Shown here one piece after another: positions 1 through 7,688 of a stretch of 9,493 nucleotides of DNA. Origin of the DNA: Gammaproteobacteria bacterium (GTDB lineage: Bacteria > Pseudomonadota > Gammaproteobacteria > JAABTG01); the NCBI GenBank assembly GCA_030066245.1, contig JASJBY010000194.1:1-9493 (forward strand), read 5' to 3'. Position numbers and translations under genes: made by a program. A model generated the notes under the pieces. It was not told where the DNA came from, made no database searches, and saw only the letters and a list, made by a program, of their open reading frames with translations. Position 1 is the first letter of the stretch. Each line of letters opens with the position of its first letter.

Positions 1-415
1 CAATCGTGGGCAAGACATTCTGCAGCTGGGATAACGTACTGCTTGCCGCCAATAGCCCGGATCTCGCTGCTCTTGCACGGTCAGCTGTCTTCGTGCTCTC
101 CTTTTCAGCACGAGGTGTCAAAATTGGTACTGTATCCCGCGCCGCGCGAGGAGCCGCCCCGGGCTTCCGAGTGGTCAGCCGTGCAGCCGGGGAAATCACT
201 GCGGCAGGCTCGACACGCTCTTCAATGATTCGGACGATCCGCCGCGGCGGATCCTCTTCTGGAGCGACTTCGATCCTCGGTACGGACAGATGTGGGACAA
301 TGTAGCCAACGACGAAGAACGGCACCAGAACAGCCCCGAAAATCCGCCGGAACCGCCGATCTTCTTCCTGCGAGCCCGACCAGGAAAAACTTGTTGGCAA
401 GCAATATTCCGGCAT
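1..415 (-). CDS. TonB/AgmX-PglI-like energy transducer, N-terminal part (runs off the window)
   Basis: This reading frame is open from an ATG at 415 down to the window edge, giving 138 codons without a stop; the 3' end lies outside. Visible: a short cytoplasmic N-terminus with basic residues (DRRFRR, about 19-24), one hydrophobic segment at about 25-43 (IFGAVLVPFFVVGYIVPHL), then a polar stretch starting SVPRIEVAPEEDPPRRIV and rich in Pro, Ala, Arg and Lys. That is the layout of TonB-like transducers: one inner-membrane anchor followed by an extended periplasmic arm. It begins 6 bases after the stop of the second ExbD gene, with a possible GGGA ribosome site just upstream, so it is the next gene of the operon. 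In related clusters this position is held by a protein with an AgmX/PglI C-terminal domain (recalled). That domain would lie outside the window, so the family name is inference. Membrane topology is well supported; function is tentative. Confidence 0.72.
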   Translation of the reverse strand, partial: MPEYCLPTSFSWSGSQEEDRRFRRIFGAVLVPFFVVGYIVPHLSVPRIEVAPEEDPPRRIVRIIEERVEPAAVISPAARLTTRKPGAAPRAARDTVPILTPRAEKESTKTADRARAARSGLLAASSTLSQLQNVLPTI

Positions 416-421
416 ATGGCG

Positions 422-934
422 TTATCCCGTTTGATAGGATTTCTGAAGAACCGACAGCGAGATTCGCCTGTACCCCGCGCGACTGCACGTCACCATCACT
501 TTCTTCAGCAGCTCGAACGGAATGGTCTTGTCGCCCATGATAGTCACTTCATTCAGTTTCTCACCCGACTTCTCCGACGCAAGGCTTTCTCGCCCCAGCT
601 TTTCTCGAAGGGCTGTCTTCAGTCCACCGATTTCCTGTTTCGAGGACGCCAATGCGGAAGTCACTTCAGCAACGTGATCTCCCTGCAAAAATATTGCATT
701 CGGGGTTATCGTCACAACAACAGTGTGCCTGGGACTTTGGCTGGCAGTTGACTCTGGGAGGGTGACGAAATCTGGGCGCGCGTTAACCATTACGGCCGAC
801 GCGTGAATAAGGAAAAAGAAAACTAGAATACTGAAGACGTCCATCAGTGCAACGAGATTCAGCAGGGGTCGGCGCTTCCCTTTAGCGTGGCGGCGTTCGA
901 GCCGTCTGACACGACGTCGGGAGTGCTTCTTCAT
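422..934 (-). CDS. ExbD/TolR-family biopolymer transport protein, second paralogue (keeps the Asp)
   Basis: This 170-residue protein has the ExbD/TolR layout: a very basic cytoplasmic N-terminus (many Arg/Lys in residues 1-22), one membrane helix at about 24-46 and a periplasmic domain. The helix starts LLNLVALMDVFSILVFFFL, matching the family pattern LNLxPxID in which Asp (here D32) carries protons through the stator. The periplasmic part ends in a typical ExbD segment, with IMGDKTIPFELLKKVMVTCSR at about 132-152 followed by a strand rich in Ile and Leu. Its ATG overlaps the stop of the preceding ExbD gene (ATGA, 931-934), so the two are probably translationally coupled and made in fixed proportion. 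It likely sits in the pore of the ExbB-type pentamer and couples proton flow to the transducer encoded next. Confidence 0.93.
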   Translation of the reverse strand: MKKHSRRRVRRLERRHAKGKRRPLLNLVALMDVFSILVFFFLIHASAVMVNARPDFVTLPESTASQSPRHTVVVTITPNAIFLQGDHVAEVTSALASSKQEIGGLKTALREKLGRESLASEKSGEKLNEVTIMGDKTIPFELLKKVMVTCSRAGYRRISLSVLQKSYQTG

Positions 935-1443
935 CTTCTTACATGCGTGCCCTTATCAACCAGTTCAGCACTTCCCAGCGAAATATTCGGAAACAGCTCA
1001 GTGCTTTCCACGGATTGTCCCTGCGCATGTTGCCGCAGTCTGACCACATCCATGACGTGAACTAACACCTCATAAGTTACATCCGGCTCGAGAAGGATGG
1101 TTGCGTTCACAGTCTGTGGATAATTAGCTTTCAGCCGACCTAAAAGTGCGGCCAGTGAATCCAGCTCGCCGCCACTTTCGGTTCTCTCGATGCGCACGGT
1201 CGCTTCCTGTCCGTAGCTCACCTCGAAGAATCTGTTCCTGACAATCACTTGCAATTCATCCGCCCTCTCCCCAGAGCGTTGCGCTTGGGCGTCCGAGCCG
1301 GCCTCCAGTTCAAGGATTGTCATTCGGGAAAATACCGCCGTAATAAGAAGGAATGGGACAAGCATTACCATAAGACTTAGAAATGCTGTCACATCCACAT
1401 CGGGCGTTCCCCTCAGAGCCACGCGTCGCGCACGATAGCTCAC
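931..1443 (-). CDS. ExbD/TolR-family biopolymer transport protein, first paralogue (Asp position is Ser)
   Basis: This 170-residue protein has a short basic N-terminus, one membrane helix at about 18-38 (VTAFLSLMVMLVPFLLITAVF) and a periplasmic domain with the usual ExbD spacing (ILLEPDVTYEVLVHVMDVVR at about 117-136). The start is GTG at 1443 with a good ribosome site (AAGGA, 1450-1454); the GTGA overlap at 1440-1443 couples it to the ExbB-type gene. When its helix is aligned with the second ExbD (NLVALMD against DVTAFLS), the proton-carrying Asp position is Ser23. Two Asp residues (D15, D17) lie just before the helix instead. It may be a structural partner in a heteromeric ExbD pair rather than a proton carrier. 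Family assignment is firm; the role of the substitution is inference. Confidence 0.92.
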   Translation of the reverse strand: MSYRARRVALRGTPDVDVTAFLSLMVMLVPFLLITAVFSRMTILELEAGSDAQAQRSGERADELQVIVRNRFFEVSYGQEATVRIERTESGGELDSLAALLGRLKANYPQTVNATILLEPDVTYEVLVHVMDVVRLRQHAQGQSVESTELFPNISLGSAELVDKGTHVRR

Positions 1444-2093
1444 GACACGTCCTTGCCCGACACCTTCTCGGTGGTTACCAAGTTGCTCAGCCTAACCGTT
1501 GCCATCTCCAGGCTATCTACGAGTTCCGTAGTCTTCGTCTGCATGACGGCATGCGCAAGCAGTAGTGGGATGGCGACCATCAGGCCGAATGCTGTCGTGT
1601 TCATCGCGATGGATATACTCGCTGATAATAGGTTTGCCTTATCTGCCGGATCAGCCGCGGACACAGCGGAGAAAGCGTCGATCAAACCCATAATAGTCCC
1701 CAGAAGGCCCAGCAGCGTGGCCACGTTTGCAAAGGTGGCGAGATAATGGGTACGTTTCTCCAGTCTCGGAACGAATTCCAGCAGGGCCTCCTCCATGGCC
1801 ATCTGAACCTCATCACCACTCCCGCGCAGCTTCGCCCGCTCCAATCCGTAGCTGAGAATCCTGCTCACGGCCGCATTCGACCGGATGACAAGCTGCCAGG
1901 CATTTTCCCGCTTGCCGTCTTCCAGGAGCGGCAATACCCTTTTCCAGACTCGCTTACTCTTGATACTGACTAAGGTGAGATAAGCATACCGCTCGATGAT
2001 AATGGCAGTACCAATGGCGAGGATAAATACAATGGGATACATGAACACCCCACCGGATTGAAAGAATCTGATAGCACTGTAAGCCGCGTCCAC
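1440..2093 (-). CDS. MotA/TolQ/ExbB proton-channel family protein
   Basis: This 217-residue protein is the inner-membrane channel subunit of an ExbB/ExbD- or TolQ/TolR-type stator. Helix 1 is at about 16-34 (VFMYPIVFILAIGTAIIIE). A cytoplasmic region of about 80 residues follows, then helix 2 at about 118-141 with the family signature ANVATLLGLLGTIMGLIDAF, and helix 3 at about 160-183 (ISIAMNTTAFGLMVAIPLLL). Thr133 and Thr166/Thr167 lie where the channel-lining Thr residues of TolQ and ExbB are found. The start is GTG at 2093 with GAGG at 2100-2103 as ribosome site; an internal ATG at M18 would cut into helix 1, so GTG is preferred. The end overlaps the first ExbD by 4 bases. The protein should form the pentamer that the two ExbD proteins use to harvest the proton gradient. 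Confidence 0.96.
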   Translation of the reverse strand: MDAAYSAIRFFQSGGVFMYPIVFILAIGTAIIIERYAYLTLVSIKSKRVWKRVLPLLEDGKRENAWQLVIRSNAAVSRILSYGLERAKLRGSGDEVQMAMEEALLEFVPRLEKRTHYLATFANVATLLGLLGTIMGLIDAFSAVSAADPADKANLLSASISIAMNTTAFGLMVAIPLLLAHAVMQTKTTELVDSLEMATVRLSNLVTTEKVSGKDVS

Positions 2094-2134
2094 CTTGTAC
2101 CTCTTCAGGTCATTGAACGTTCCTAGCTAACACG

Positions 2135-2149
2135 ACCAGTCATACTGGT
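2135..2149. repeat. Perfect 6-bp inverted repeat in the gap before the proton-channel gene
   Basis: ACCAGT, a 3-base spacer and ACTGGT form a perfect inverted repeat in the only sizeable gap inside the operon (2094-2194). No run of T follows on the minus strand, so it is not a standard intrinsic terminator. It could be a weak hairpin that adjusts downstream expression, an operator half-site pair, or chance. Confidence 0.3.
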
Positions 2150-2194
2150 TACGGGAAGCAAAGAAAGGGAGTCGTCATACGCCCTATGTCGCTC

Positions 2195-2470
2195 CTACTC
2201 GAAAACAAAGCCCTCGCGATGAAGTTCTAGTCTGCGTCGAAAAAGCTCTGGCTCAACCGGGTCTAGGCGCTCGGAGACTTCACCCTCGAGTTCCCTGCCC
2301 CCTAGCGGTCCACCCAATCGTTTCCATGGTGCGATGTACAGTGTCTTGGGCAATGCTTGATTCCCCCTGATGGAAAGCGGCTCCTGTTCGAGCTGTTCAT
2401 CGCAGTGCACGCCTGGAGACATCGTAAGAAAGCAAGCAGTCCCTAGAAGAACAAATTTATTGGATGTCAC
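2195..2470 (-). CDS. Small exported protein of unknown function
   Basis: This 91-residue protein starts at GTG 2470, with a clear GGAG ribosome site at 2480-2483, and overlaps the end of the TPR lipoprotein gene by 14 bases. The first 23 residues look like a signal peptide: a Lys near the start, a hydrophobic run FVLLGTACFLTM, and possible cleavage after GVHC before DEQ. The mature part is about 68 residues, charged, with a motif LYIAPWKRLGGPLGG at about 44-58 and an acidic/basic C-terminal half containing FRRRLELHREG. No catalytic motif is visible and I do not recognise a named family. I recall short proteins with a similar LYIxPWK motif next to the same TPR and ExbB genes in gammaproteobacteria, which suggests a conserved accessory periplasmic part of the machine. 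Start and existence are well supported; role unknown. Confidence 0.82.
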   Translation of the reverse strand: MTSNKFVLLGTACFLTMSPGVHCDEQLEQEPLSIRGNQALPKTLYIAPWKRLGGPLGGRELEGEVSERLDPVEPELFRRRLELHREGFVFE

Positions 2471-5400
2471 GGGGTAGGTCTCCGGATGCTACCGACTGCT
2501 GGGGCTTGTTGCGTTGGTGCAAATCTTCTATCCAGGCGTTAATTCGCGGGTTCGCAATGCTAGAATGCCGTTGATGCGCCTCGTACTGACGAATTGCACA
2601 GTCCATGTCTTGAAAATACACCTCGCATAGAATACCCAGATTGAGATGCGCCGCCGCGTAATCCGGACGCAGGGTGAGTGCGCGTTGATATGCCTCCCGC
2701 GCCTGCTCAAAACGCCCTGCCCTCCGGTGCAGAATGCCAAGGGTGTTATAGGCGTCCGGGTCCCCTGAGCTTGTCAAGACTGCCTTGGTCACAGTGCCAT
2801 CTGCTTCGCTTTGCTCCTCCCTTGCGTAACGGATCGGCCACAGCTCCGCAAGGCGGCTCAAGCTTTTTTGAGTCCATGTGTCATAATGCCCCTGGGGAAT
2901 GCGGAGCGTATTGGTCTGATAGAACTCTATCGCTTTCTTCTGCAAAGGAGCCGCTTGCTCTTCTATAAGGAGATTGTATTGCATGATCTCACCACGACTC
3001 AGGCCAGCGGGCGGCTGGGAGGTGCGCAGGGCATGACTCAGTTCATCGTACATGGAGGCAATCTGATATGTGGCGGCACTCGTGACAGAGGAGACGCCGT
3101 ATTCGGTTGTTTCTTCCAGTGCCTTTAGCGCGGAAGTCATCTCCTGCAGCTTTTTGTCAAGGCTGTATTTCAACGGCTCAACCAAGCGAACACGGCGGAA
3201 GGCGGCGATCTGATCCTCAGCCAGATCGAGACTAGCCTTCGCGGCCAGAAAACGAGTACGTGCACTGCGAGCTTGACCCGCGCTGCGATCCGCAGCAATT
3301 ATCCGTCGAGCCCAGTGCTGACGCTGGGTCTTGTTGGCCCTAGCCTGTTCCAGCTCCGCAAGCATCTGGTATATCTCTATAGCGTTATCGGGCGGCCCTG
3401 GAAAATGGGTCAAGTACAGCTCGAGGGCAGCGACGGCATCCCGAAGTCTTCCGACTTCCTTGTACAGCGCCGCAGCCTCAAGAAATGCCTCGCGGCGCAA
3501 TGCATCGTCAGCCTCGCCCTGTCCCAGACGGACGTATTCTCCAGCAGCCTCTGTCTTGCGCCCGCTCCTCTGGTACGCGAGAGCAAGTTTCTGCGTAGCC
3601 GCATCCTGAAGTCGATGCTCTGGATGGTCTGCGCGCAGCTGCTCCAACGTACTGGCCGCACGGCTCCACTCCCCGAGCACCAGAAGTGACGTGGCCGCGT
3701 CATACTGAGCAGTGGGACGCACGGACGAATCAGGGCCGGCATTCGCCGCCCGTAGAAATTCCACCACAGCTTGACGCCTGTTCCCTGCCGCGAGGCGACT
3801 CGCCCCGTGTTTGTAAATCGAGGCGGCAAGGCCTTGGATCAGGGCTGCCTGACGAGAATCGCCTGGCTCTGTCAGCTCCAGAGCCCGCCGGTAGGCGTTC
3901 TCTGCGGCCCGGTAACTACCCTGTTCAAAAAAGGCCTGTGCCAGAATTGACCACGCTGTTTGACGAAGTACGGAAGGCGGAGCCGCTTGCTTTCGCAGGA
4001 CCGTTTCGCTTGCTCGAATGGCTTCCTTAAACTCGCCCCGCTCGAGCAAGTCCACACCTGCTTGACCTAGAACCAATGGGGCATCAGGGTGGAACGAGAA
4101 AGACTCGGCAAACCGGAGCGCGCTCGTAGTCGCGCGGCGCGACCAGGGTTCTGCGGCCTGTCCGCTGTGGTTCTCCTTAATCTGCTCGTAGACGAGCAAT
4201 GCGGAGCGCCCCGCCTCTGCTGCCCAAGGGTGGTCTCCTCGGGTGTAGGCTGTACGTTCGTACTCGTCGACGGCGCGCTCATAGGCGCCGCGGTCTTCCA
4301 GCAGCTTAGCCAGCTCGTAGTTCATACGGGCCGCCCGCTTCGTGTCGTCAAAGGTTGCGAGGTACGTGCGATACCATCTCTCGGCGTCATCGGGCTTCCC
4401 CTGCTCGCGTCGTTCTGGTGCGCCGCCGTAGGAATGGCTCGCAAGGTCGGCGAGAGCGGACTCCAGGCCCTGCCTTACGTCAGGAAATGCCTTTGGAGAA
4501 TGTCTTTCCCAGAAAGCATCGTTCAAACTGTAGTTGCGGACAAAAGCTCTTTCAGTTGCCAGGACACTATCTCTTAAACCGGCCTTCCGGTAGAGCTCGA
4601 TTACGTCCATATAGAGCCGTGGTGCCTCTGGCCTAAGAGGGTCGCGTTCCACCAGGGCGAGGTAAGTCCGGGCTGCATCAGTAAGCAAATCCTTGCCCGC
4701 ATAGAATTCAGCCAGATTGCGATAAACCTGTTCCTCATACGTCCTGGCACCATGGCGGTTGAAGTAAGCAACGACGGTATCCACGCCCGACAGATAAGAG
4801 AAGCTCATGCTGACCGCCCGAAAGACATCTGCGATTTGCTCCTGCTCTGCCCGAGACAGAGTGGCCAGATAAATGTCGAAATCTGCACGGGGAGGGACCT
4901 TTCGGTCGATGAAAGCAAAGAAGATCTTCAAGGCGTCGTCATGACGGTCTTGTTTGAGCAAGGTCCAGCCGAGTTTGTAAAGGGCCTGCTCATAGACGTG
5001 CGTCGACTCCCCGACTGCGAGCACCTCGCGATAAGCATGCTCGGCCGCGGAGAAAAATCCTTCTTCGAAGGATTGTTCACCACGCCGAAACTGAGCGTCT
5101 GTGTACAACGTTGTATCGACGTTGGGGCCGTGCTCAATCAAACGCTCGAGAAACATCCTTGCCTTTGCCGGGTCGCCGATTTCCTCGTACGCCCTGGCTA
5201 ACTGATAGAGTAAGCTGACGCTGTCTGCAGGGGCTGGATACTCCGAAAGCAGCTTTTCATAGAGAGCAATCGCGTCGCGGTATCCCTGTAGGGTTGCATC
5301 AGACGCGCCGGCGGGGGGTGCCACCGCTGCCAGGTCTGAAGCACTCGCCATCAGCAGGTCAGCGAGCCGTCGCATGATCTCCTTTCGCGTCGGCGAGGCC

Positions 5401-5624
5401 GGATAACGGTCAAGGTAGTCGCGATAAGCGTCAAGGGCCTTTTCTCTTGTGTCTTGCGGCAACGGCGGTGGTCCGTTTGGAGCCGAGATGGGGGCGAGAT
5501 CTCCCAATGTGGGCTCGATCAGTGTTCCCACTTTGGGCTCCGTCGTGCACGCTGTCATCACGGCCATGCATCCTGCGAAAAGAGCGCGCGACCGTTGTTT
5601 CTTATCTGCCAGCTGCCAGATCAT
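2457..5624 (-). CDS. Large TPR-repeat lipoprotein (periplasmic scaffold)
   Basis: This is about 1055 residues from the ATG at 5624. A TTG 12 bases upstream (5636), with AAGG nearby, is a possible alternative start. The N-terminus is a lipoprotein signal: basic DKKQRSR, hydrophobic LFAGCMAVM, then MTAC, a lipobox whose Cys would be lipidated and anchor the protein in a membrane, probably the outer one. The rest is an alpha-helical solenoid of many TPR-like pairs; clear examples include SFEEGFFSAAEHAYREVLA and YKLGWTLLKQDRHDDALKIF. A canonical TPR pair lies near the C-terminus (DAYNTLGILHRRAGRFEQAR and YAAAHLNLGILCEVY). TPR proteins act as binding scaffolds. The start lies inside the end of the preceding TPR gene (23-base overlap), and the end overlaps the next small gene, so the set is co-transcribed. 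It may play the part of the TPR components of the Myxococcus Glt complex; that equivalence is inferred from architecture. Confidence 0.9.
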   Translation of the reverse strand: MIWQLADKKQRSRALFAGCMAVMTACTTEPKVGTLIEPTLGDLAPISAPNGPPPLPQDTREKALDAYRDYLDRYPASPTRKEIMRRLADLLMASASDLAAVAPPAGASDATLQGYRDAIALYEKLLSEYPAPADSVSLLYQLARAYEEIGDPAKARMFLERLIEHGPNVDTTLYTDAQFRRGEQSFEEGFFSAAEHAYREVLAVGESTHVYEQALYKLGWTLLKQDRHDDALKIFFAFIDRKVPPRADFDIYLATLSRAEQEQIADVFRAVSMSFSYLSGVDTVVAYFNRHGARTYEEQVYRNLAEFYAGKDLLTDAARTYLALVERDPLRPEAPRLYMDVIELYRKAGLRDSVLATERAFVRNYSLNDAFWERHSPKAFPDVRQGLESALADLASHSYGGAPERREQGKPDDAERWYRTYLATFDDTKRAARMNYELAKLLEDRGAYERAVDEYERTAYTRGDHPWAAEAGRSALLVYEQIKENHSGQAAEPWSRRATTSALRFAESFSFHPDAPLVLGQAGVDLLERGEFKEAIRASETVLRKQAAPPSVLRQTAWSILAQAFFEQGSYRAAENAYRRALELTEPGDSRQAALIQGLAASIYKHGASRLAAGNRRQAVVEFLRAANAGPDSSVRPTAQYDAATSLLVLGEWSRAASTLEQLRADHPEHRLQDAATQKLALAYQRSGRKTEAAGEYVRLGQGEADDALRREAFLEAAALYKEVGRLRDAVAALELYLTHFPGPPDNAIEIYQMLAELEQARANKTQRQHWARRIIAADRSAGQARSARTRFLAAKASLDLAEDQIAAFRRVRLVEPLKYSLDKKLQEMTSALKALEETTEYGVSSVTSAATYQIASMYDELSHALRTSQPPAGLSRGEIMQYNLLIEEQAAPLQKKAIEFYQTNTLRIPQGHYDTWTQKSLSRLAELWPIRYAREEQSEADGTVTKAVLTSSGDPDAYNTLGILHRRAGRFEQAREAYQRALTLRPDYAAAHLNLGILCEVYFQDMDCAIRQYEAHQRHSSIANPRINAWIEDLHQRNKPQQSVASGDLPRDIQ

Positions 5625-7683
5625 AGGTCTTCGCAAGCTCTAGCCTTGCCTGTTCGAGATAATGCTCTACGTGACTTTGGCGGCGCTGCAATTCGTCGAC
5701 AGCGAGGGTTCTTGCATAGTCTTCGTAGAGCACAATGACAGTAGCAACGCGGTCATGTAGTCTGAGTATTCTCTCTCGAAGCACTGCGAGACGGTGCTCC
5801 AGTCCTCTGCCCCGGGTTTCTTCCGGGCCGAGTCCGCGCACTACTTTGTCCATTCGTTCTGTCGCGTGCCCCATATTACTGGCCAAGTCTTCCAGCGCCT
5901 TGCCGGTTGCTTCTCCATCTGCGGCTGTTGGAAGAGCTGCACGGGAGCCCCTGTAACGCGTCGTTGACCGCCGTGGAGGTTTGAGTCGGGATCCGTCGCG
6001 CGACATGGCATCGAGATACGGAGAGTCTCGATAATCGGATTTTGGAAAACGGAATCTACCCGTATCAGGTCGCCGTATCCATTCTGACTTCGGCAGCCAT
6101 ATGACCTCGGACTCTGGAAGCGATATGACTTCGGATTCGGGAAACCCTATGACTTCCGACTGAGGAAACGAGCTGCCCCCGGATCGCGGCGGCGTTTCCA
6201 CGGCGCGCTCTGGGGGTAAGCCGACCTCAGGCAGGAAAGGAATTCCGCGGGAGGAGGGTACCGTTCCGCCTAGGCTCCTCGAATCCGCGGCCCACGTGTT
6301 GACAGACGGTGGGGCCGAGCGCGTCACGTTGCCAGCGGCTCGCGGCCTGGGAGCAGGGCCGTTCGGTTTAGAACCGGATCGACCGAAATCCGACACCGTG
6401 GAGAGCTGACGCTTCGGGGCAGGAGTCGCACGCACGCTTTCAGTAAGCCTATCGATATTCTTTAAGCCGTATTCGAGGTTCTCCGACATGGACAGAAGAT
6501 CACTGTGCCCCCGCGACGTTTCCAAGAAAATCCTGCTTGCTAGGAGAGATCCTAAATAACGGGACGCTGGATAATTTGGAGCGCTGCCCAATGCCGACAC
6601 CGGTCCAGTACCTGATTGAGATTGTTCAGACAGTAGACTGTTGAGGGCTCCTGCTTCCTGCAGCGAGTTCACCGCGCCATCCAGTCGATGAATCTCCTGT
6701 GACAAGGCTATCACCGCCTCGACATAGTGTTGCGCGGCGGCTCCGAAGGAGCGCAATTCCCGGTGCACAAACGGCACAGCAAGCATCGATTCCTGTACAG
6801 CGGGATCGGCTAGTGTGCGGTTACTCAACTCCGTCCAAGGGGCCAACGCATCTCTCCCACGTCCCTGTTCCTTGGCAATCCAGCCCATGGCCAGCAGCGC
6901 TCGATTCGAAAACGGACTCTGCAGACGTATCTGCTTAAAGTGTGCTTGCGCCTGCTCGAGATTATCCGACCGCAAGTAAGCGTATCCGAGCGACAAGTTT
7001 GCTTTGTCTTTCAGTGCGAGCGATTCTTCTTTCTTCCCCCGGAGGCTCAGCACCTCCGTGAGCGAGTCGATCGCATCTTGGTACTTCTCAACGCGCACCA
7101 GGGCAATCCCGCGGTTGTAGTGTGCGTAACCTTTCAACGCCACGGGGCCTTTCCACGTTTCAAGCACTGTCGCCGCATCCCCGTCACGATGCAGGGCCAT
7201 AAGCAAATGGGCGTGCAGCAGCTGATGGTCTCCGAGAATGTCCTCGGGCACTTTTCCCTGGATGCTATCCAGGGCGTTCATCGCTGCTTCGAGATAGCCT
7301 TTGTGAAACAGGGACTTCGCCAGTTCGTACCAGGCGCGATTCCTCACCGATTCCGGTGCCTTCTGACTCAGCTGGGCATGCAACGCCAGGCGGGCCTCCT
7401 CATGCAAGCCGAAAGCAAGCTTGAGCCGTGTGAGTAGGACATCGGAGTCGATGGGCCTACGCGAAGTCATACCTTGCTCGCGGGCCAACTGCAGGTGGGT
7501 GATGGCTGAAAGATAGTCCTTCTGGTGAGCGTGGAACAGAACTTCGCCGGCGAGAAGCTCCTGCAGCCGGCTGGGCTGGCCCACATCGCTATCGGCGAGC
7601 GGCGCCGTGACGACCAAAGCCAGCATTAATCCAGCGGCTGCGCAGAAGAATCTACTGACACATCGTGGGGCTCGGACCGCCAT
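5602..7683 (-). CDS. Exported TPR protein with Pro-rich linker, octapeptide repeats and C-terminal coiled coil
   Basis: This is 693 residues from the ATG at 7683, five bases after the stop of the upstream gene. A TTG at 7695 gives four more residues but has no ribosome site. The N-terminus is a signal peptide (basic VRAPRCVSRF, then a hydrophobic run ending in LALVVTAPLA). Residues of about 35-300 are TPR-like helical pairs, for example HQKDYLSAITHLQLAREQG, AHYNRGIALVRVEKYQDAID and LSLGYAYLRSDNLEQAQAHF. Residues of about 420-590 form a Pro/Ser/Arg-rich low-order linker holding an eight-residue tandem repeat (about 509-548). The last 100 residues are charged and helical (VLRERILRLHDRV, HVEHYLEQARLELAKTYDL), probably a coiled coil. 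The protein should be periplasmic or peripherally membrane-bound and act as a scaffold; the linker suggests reach across the periplasm. No enzymatic motif is visible. Confidence 0.9.
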   Translation of the reverse strand: MAVRAPRCVSRFFCAAAGLMLALVVTAPLADSDVGQPSRLQELLAGEVLFHAHQKDYLSAITHLQLAREQGMTSRRPIDSDVLLTRLKLAFGLHEEARLALHAQLSQKAPESVRNRAWYELAKSLFHKGYLEAAMNALDSIQGKVPEDILGDHQLLHAHLLMALHRDGDAATVLETWKGPVALKGYAHYNRGIALVRVEKYQDAIDSLTEVLSLRGKKEESLALKDKANLSLGYAYLRSDNLEQAQAHFKQIRLQSPFSNRALLAMGWIAKEQGRGRDALAPWTELSNRTLADPAVQESMLAVPFVHRELRSFGAAAQHYVEAVIALSQEIHRLDGAVNSLQEAGALNSLLSEQSQSGTGPVSALGSAPNYPASRYLGSLLASRIFLETSRGHSDLLSMSENLEYGLKNIDRLTESVRATPAPKRQLSTVSDFGRSGSKPNGPAPRPRAAGNVTRSAPPSVNTWAADSRSLGGTVPSSRGIPFLPEVGLPPERAVETPPRSGGSSFPQSEVIGFPESEVISLPESEVIWLPKSEWIRRPDTGRFRFPKSDYRDSPYLDAMSRDGSRLKPPRRSTTRYRGSRAALPTAADGEATGKALEDLASNMGHATERMDKVVRGLGPEETRGRGLEHRLAVLRERILRLHDRVATVIVLYEDYARTLAVDELQRRQSHVEHYLEQARLELAKTYDLAAGR
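6040..6168 (-). repeat. In-frame 24-bp tandem repeat encoding octapeptides
   Basis: Inside the linker of the 693-residue TPR protein, an eight-residue unit repeats without gaps: SEVIGFPE, SEVISLPE, SEVIWLPK, then the more diverged SEWIRRPD and TGRFRFPK. The preceding FPQ and following SDYRDSPYL look like worn partial units. At DNA level the units are 24 bases long and differ mostly at third positions and scattered sites, so the array is not a very recent expansion. Pro at unit position 7 and alternating hydrophobic residues suggest an extended or short beta-like rod. Confidence 0.85.
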
Positions 7684-7688
7684 GAGGG

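Noticed and set aside
222..488. Minus-strand frame of 88 codons overlapping the end of the second ExbD gene
   Set aside because: It competes with the frame from the ATG at 415, which has a membrane helix plus Pro-rich arm, correct operon spacing and no stop to the window edge.
290..751. Plus-strand frame of 153 codons
   Set aside because: Covers the antisense of the second ExbD gene and the start of the transducer gene, both of which have strong family signatures on the minus strand.
1440..2093. Reading the ExbB/ExbD genes as a Zorya-type anti-phage motor (ZorAB)
   Set aside because: The channel protein lacks a long cytoplasmic tail and the ExbD proteins lack a peptidoglycan-binding OmpA-like domain; neighbours are exported TPR proteins rather than nucleases or helicases.
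4089..4577. Plus-strand frame of 162 codons
   Set aside because: Antisense shadow of the TPR lipoprotein; Cys/Val-rich sequence without a family signature.
6940..7437. Plus-strand frame of 165 codons
   Set aside because: It lies wholly antisense to the TPR gene, whose repeats are clear; the frame is a shadow without a domain.
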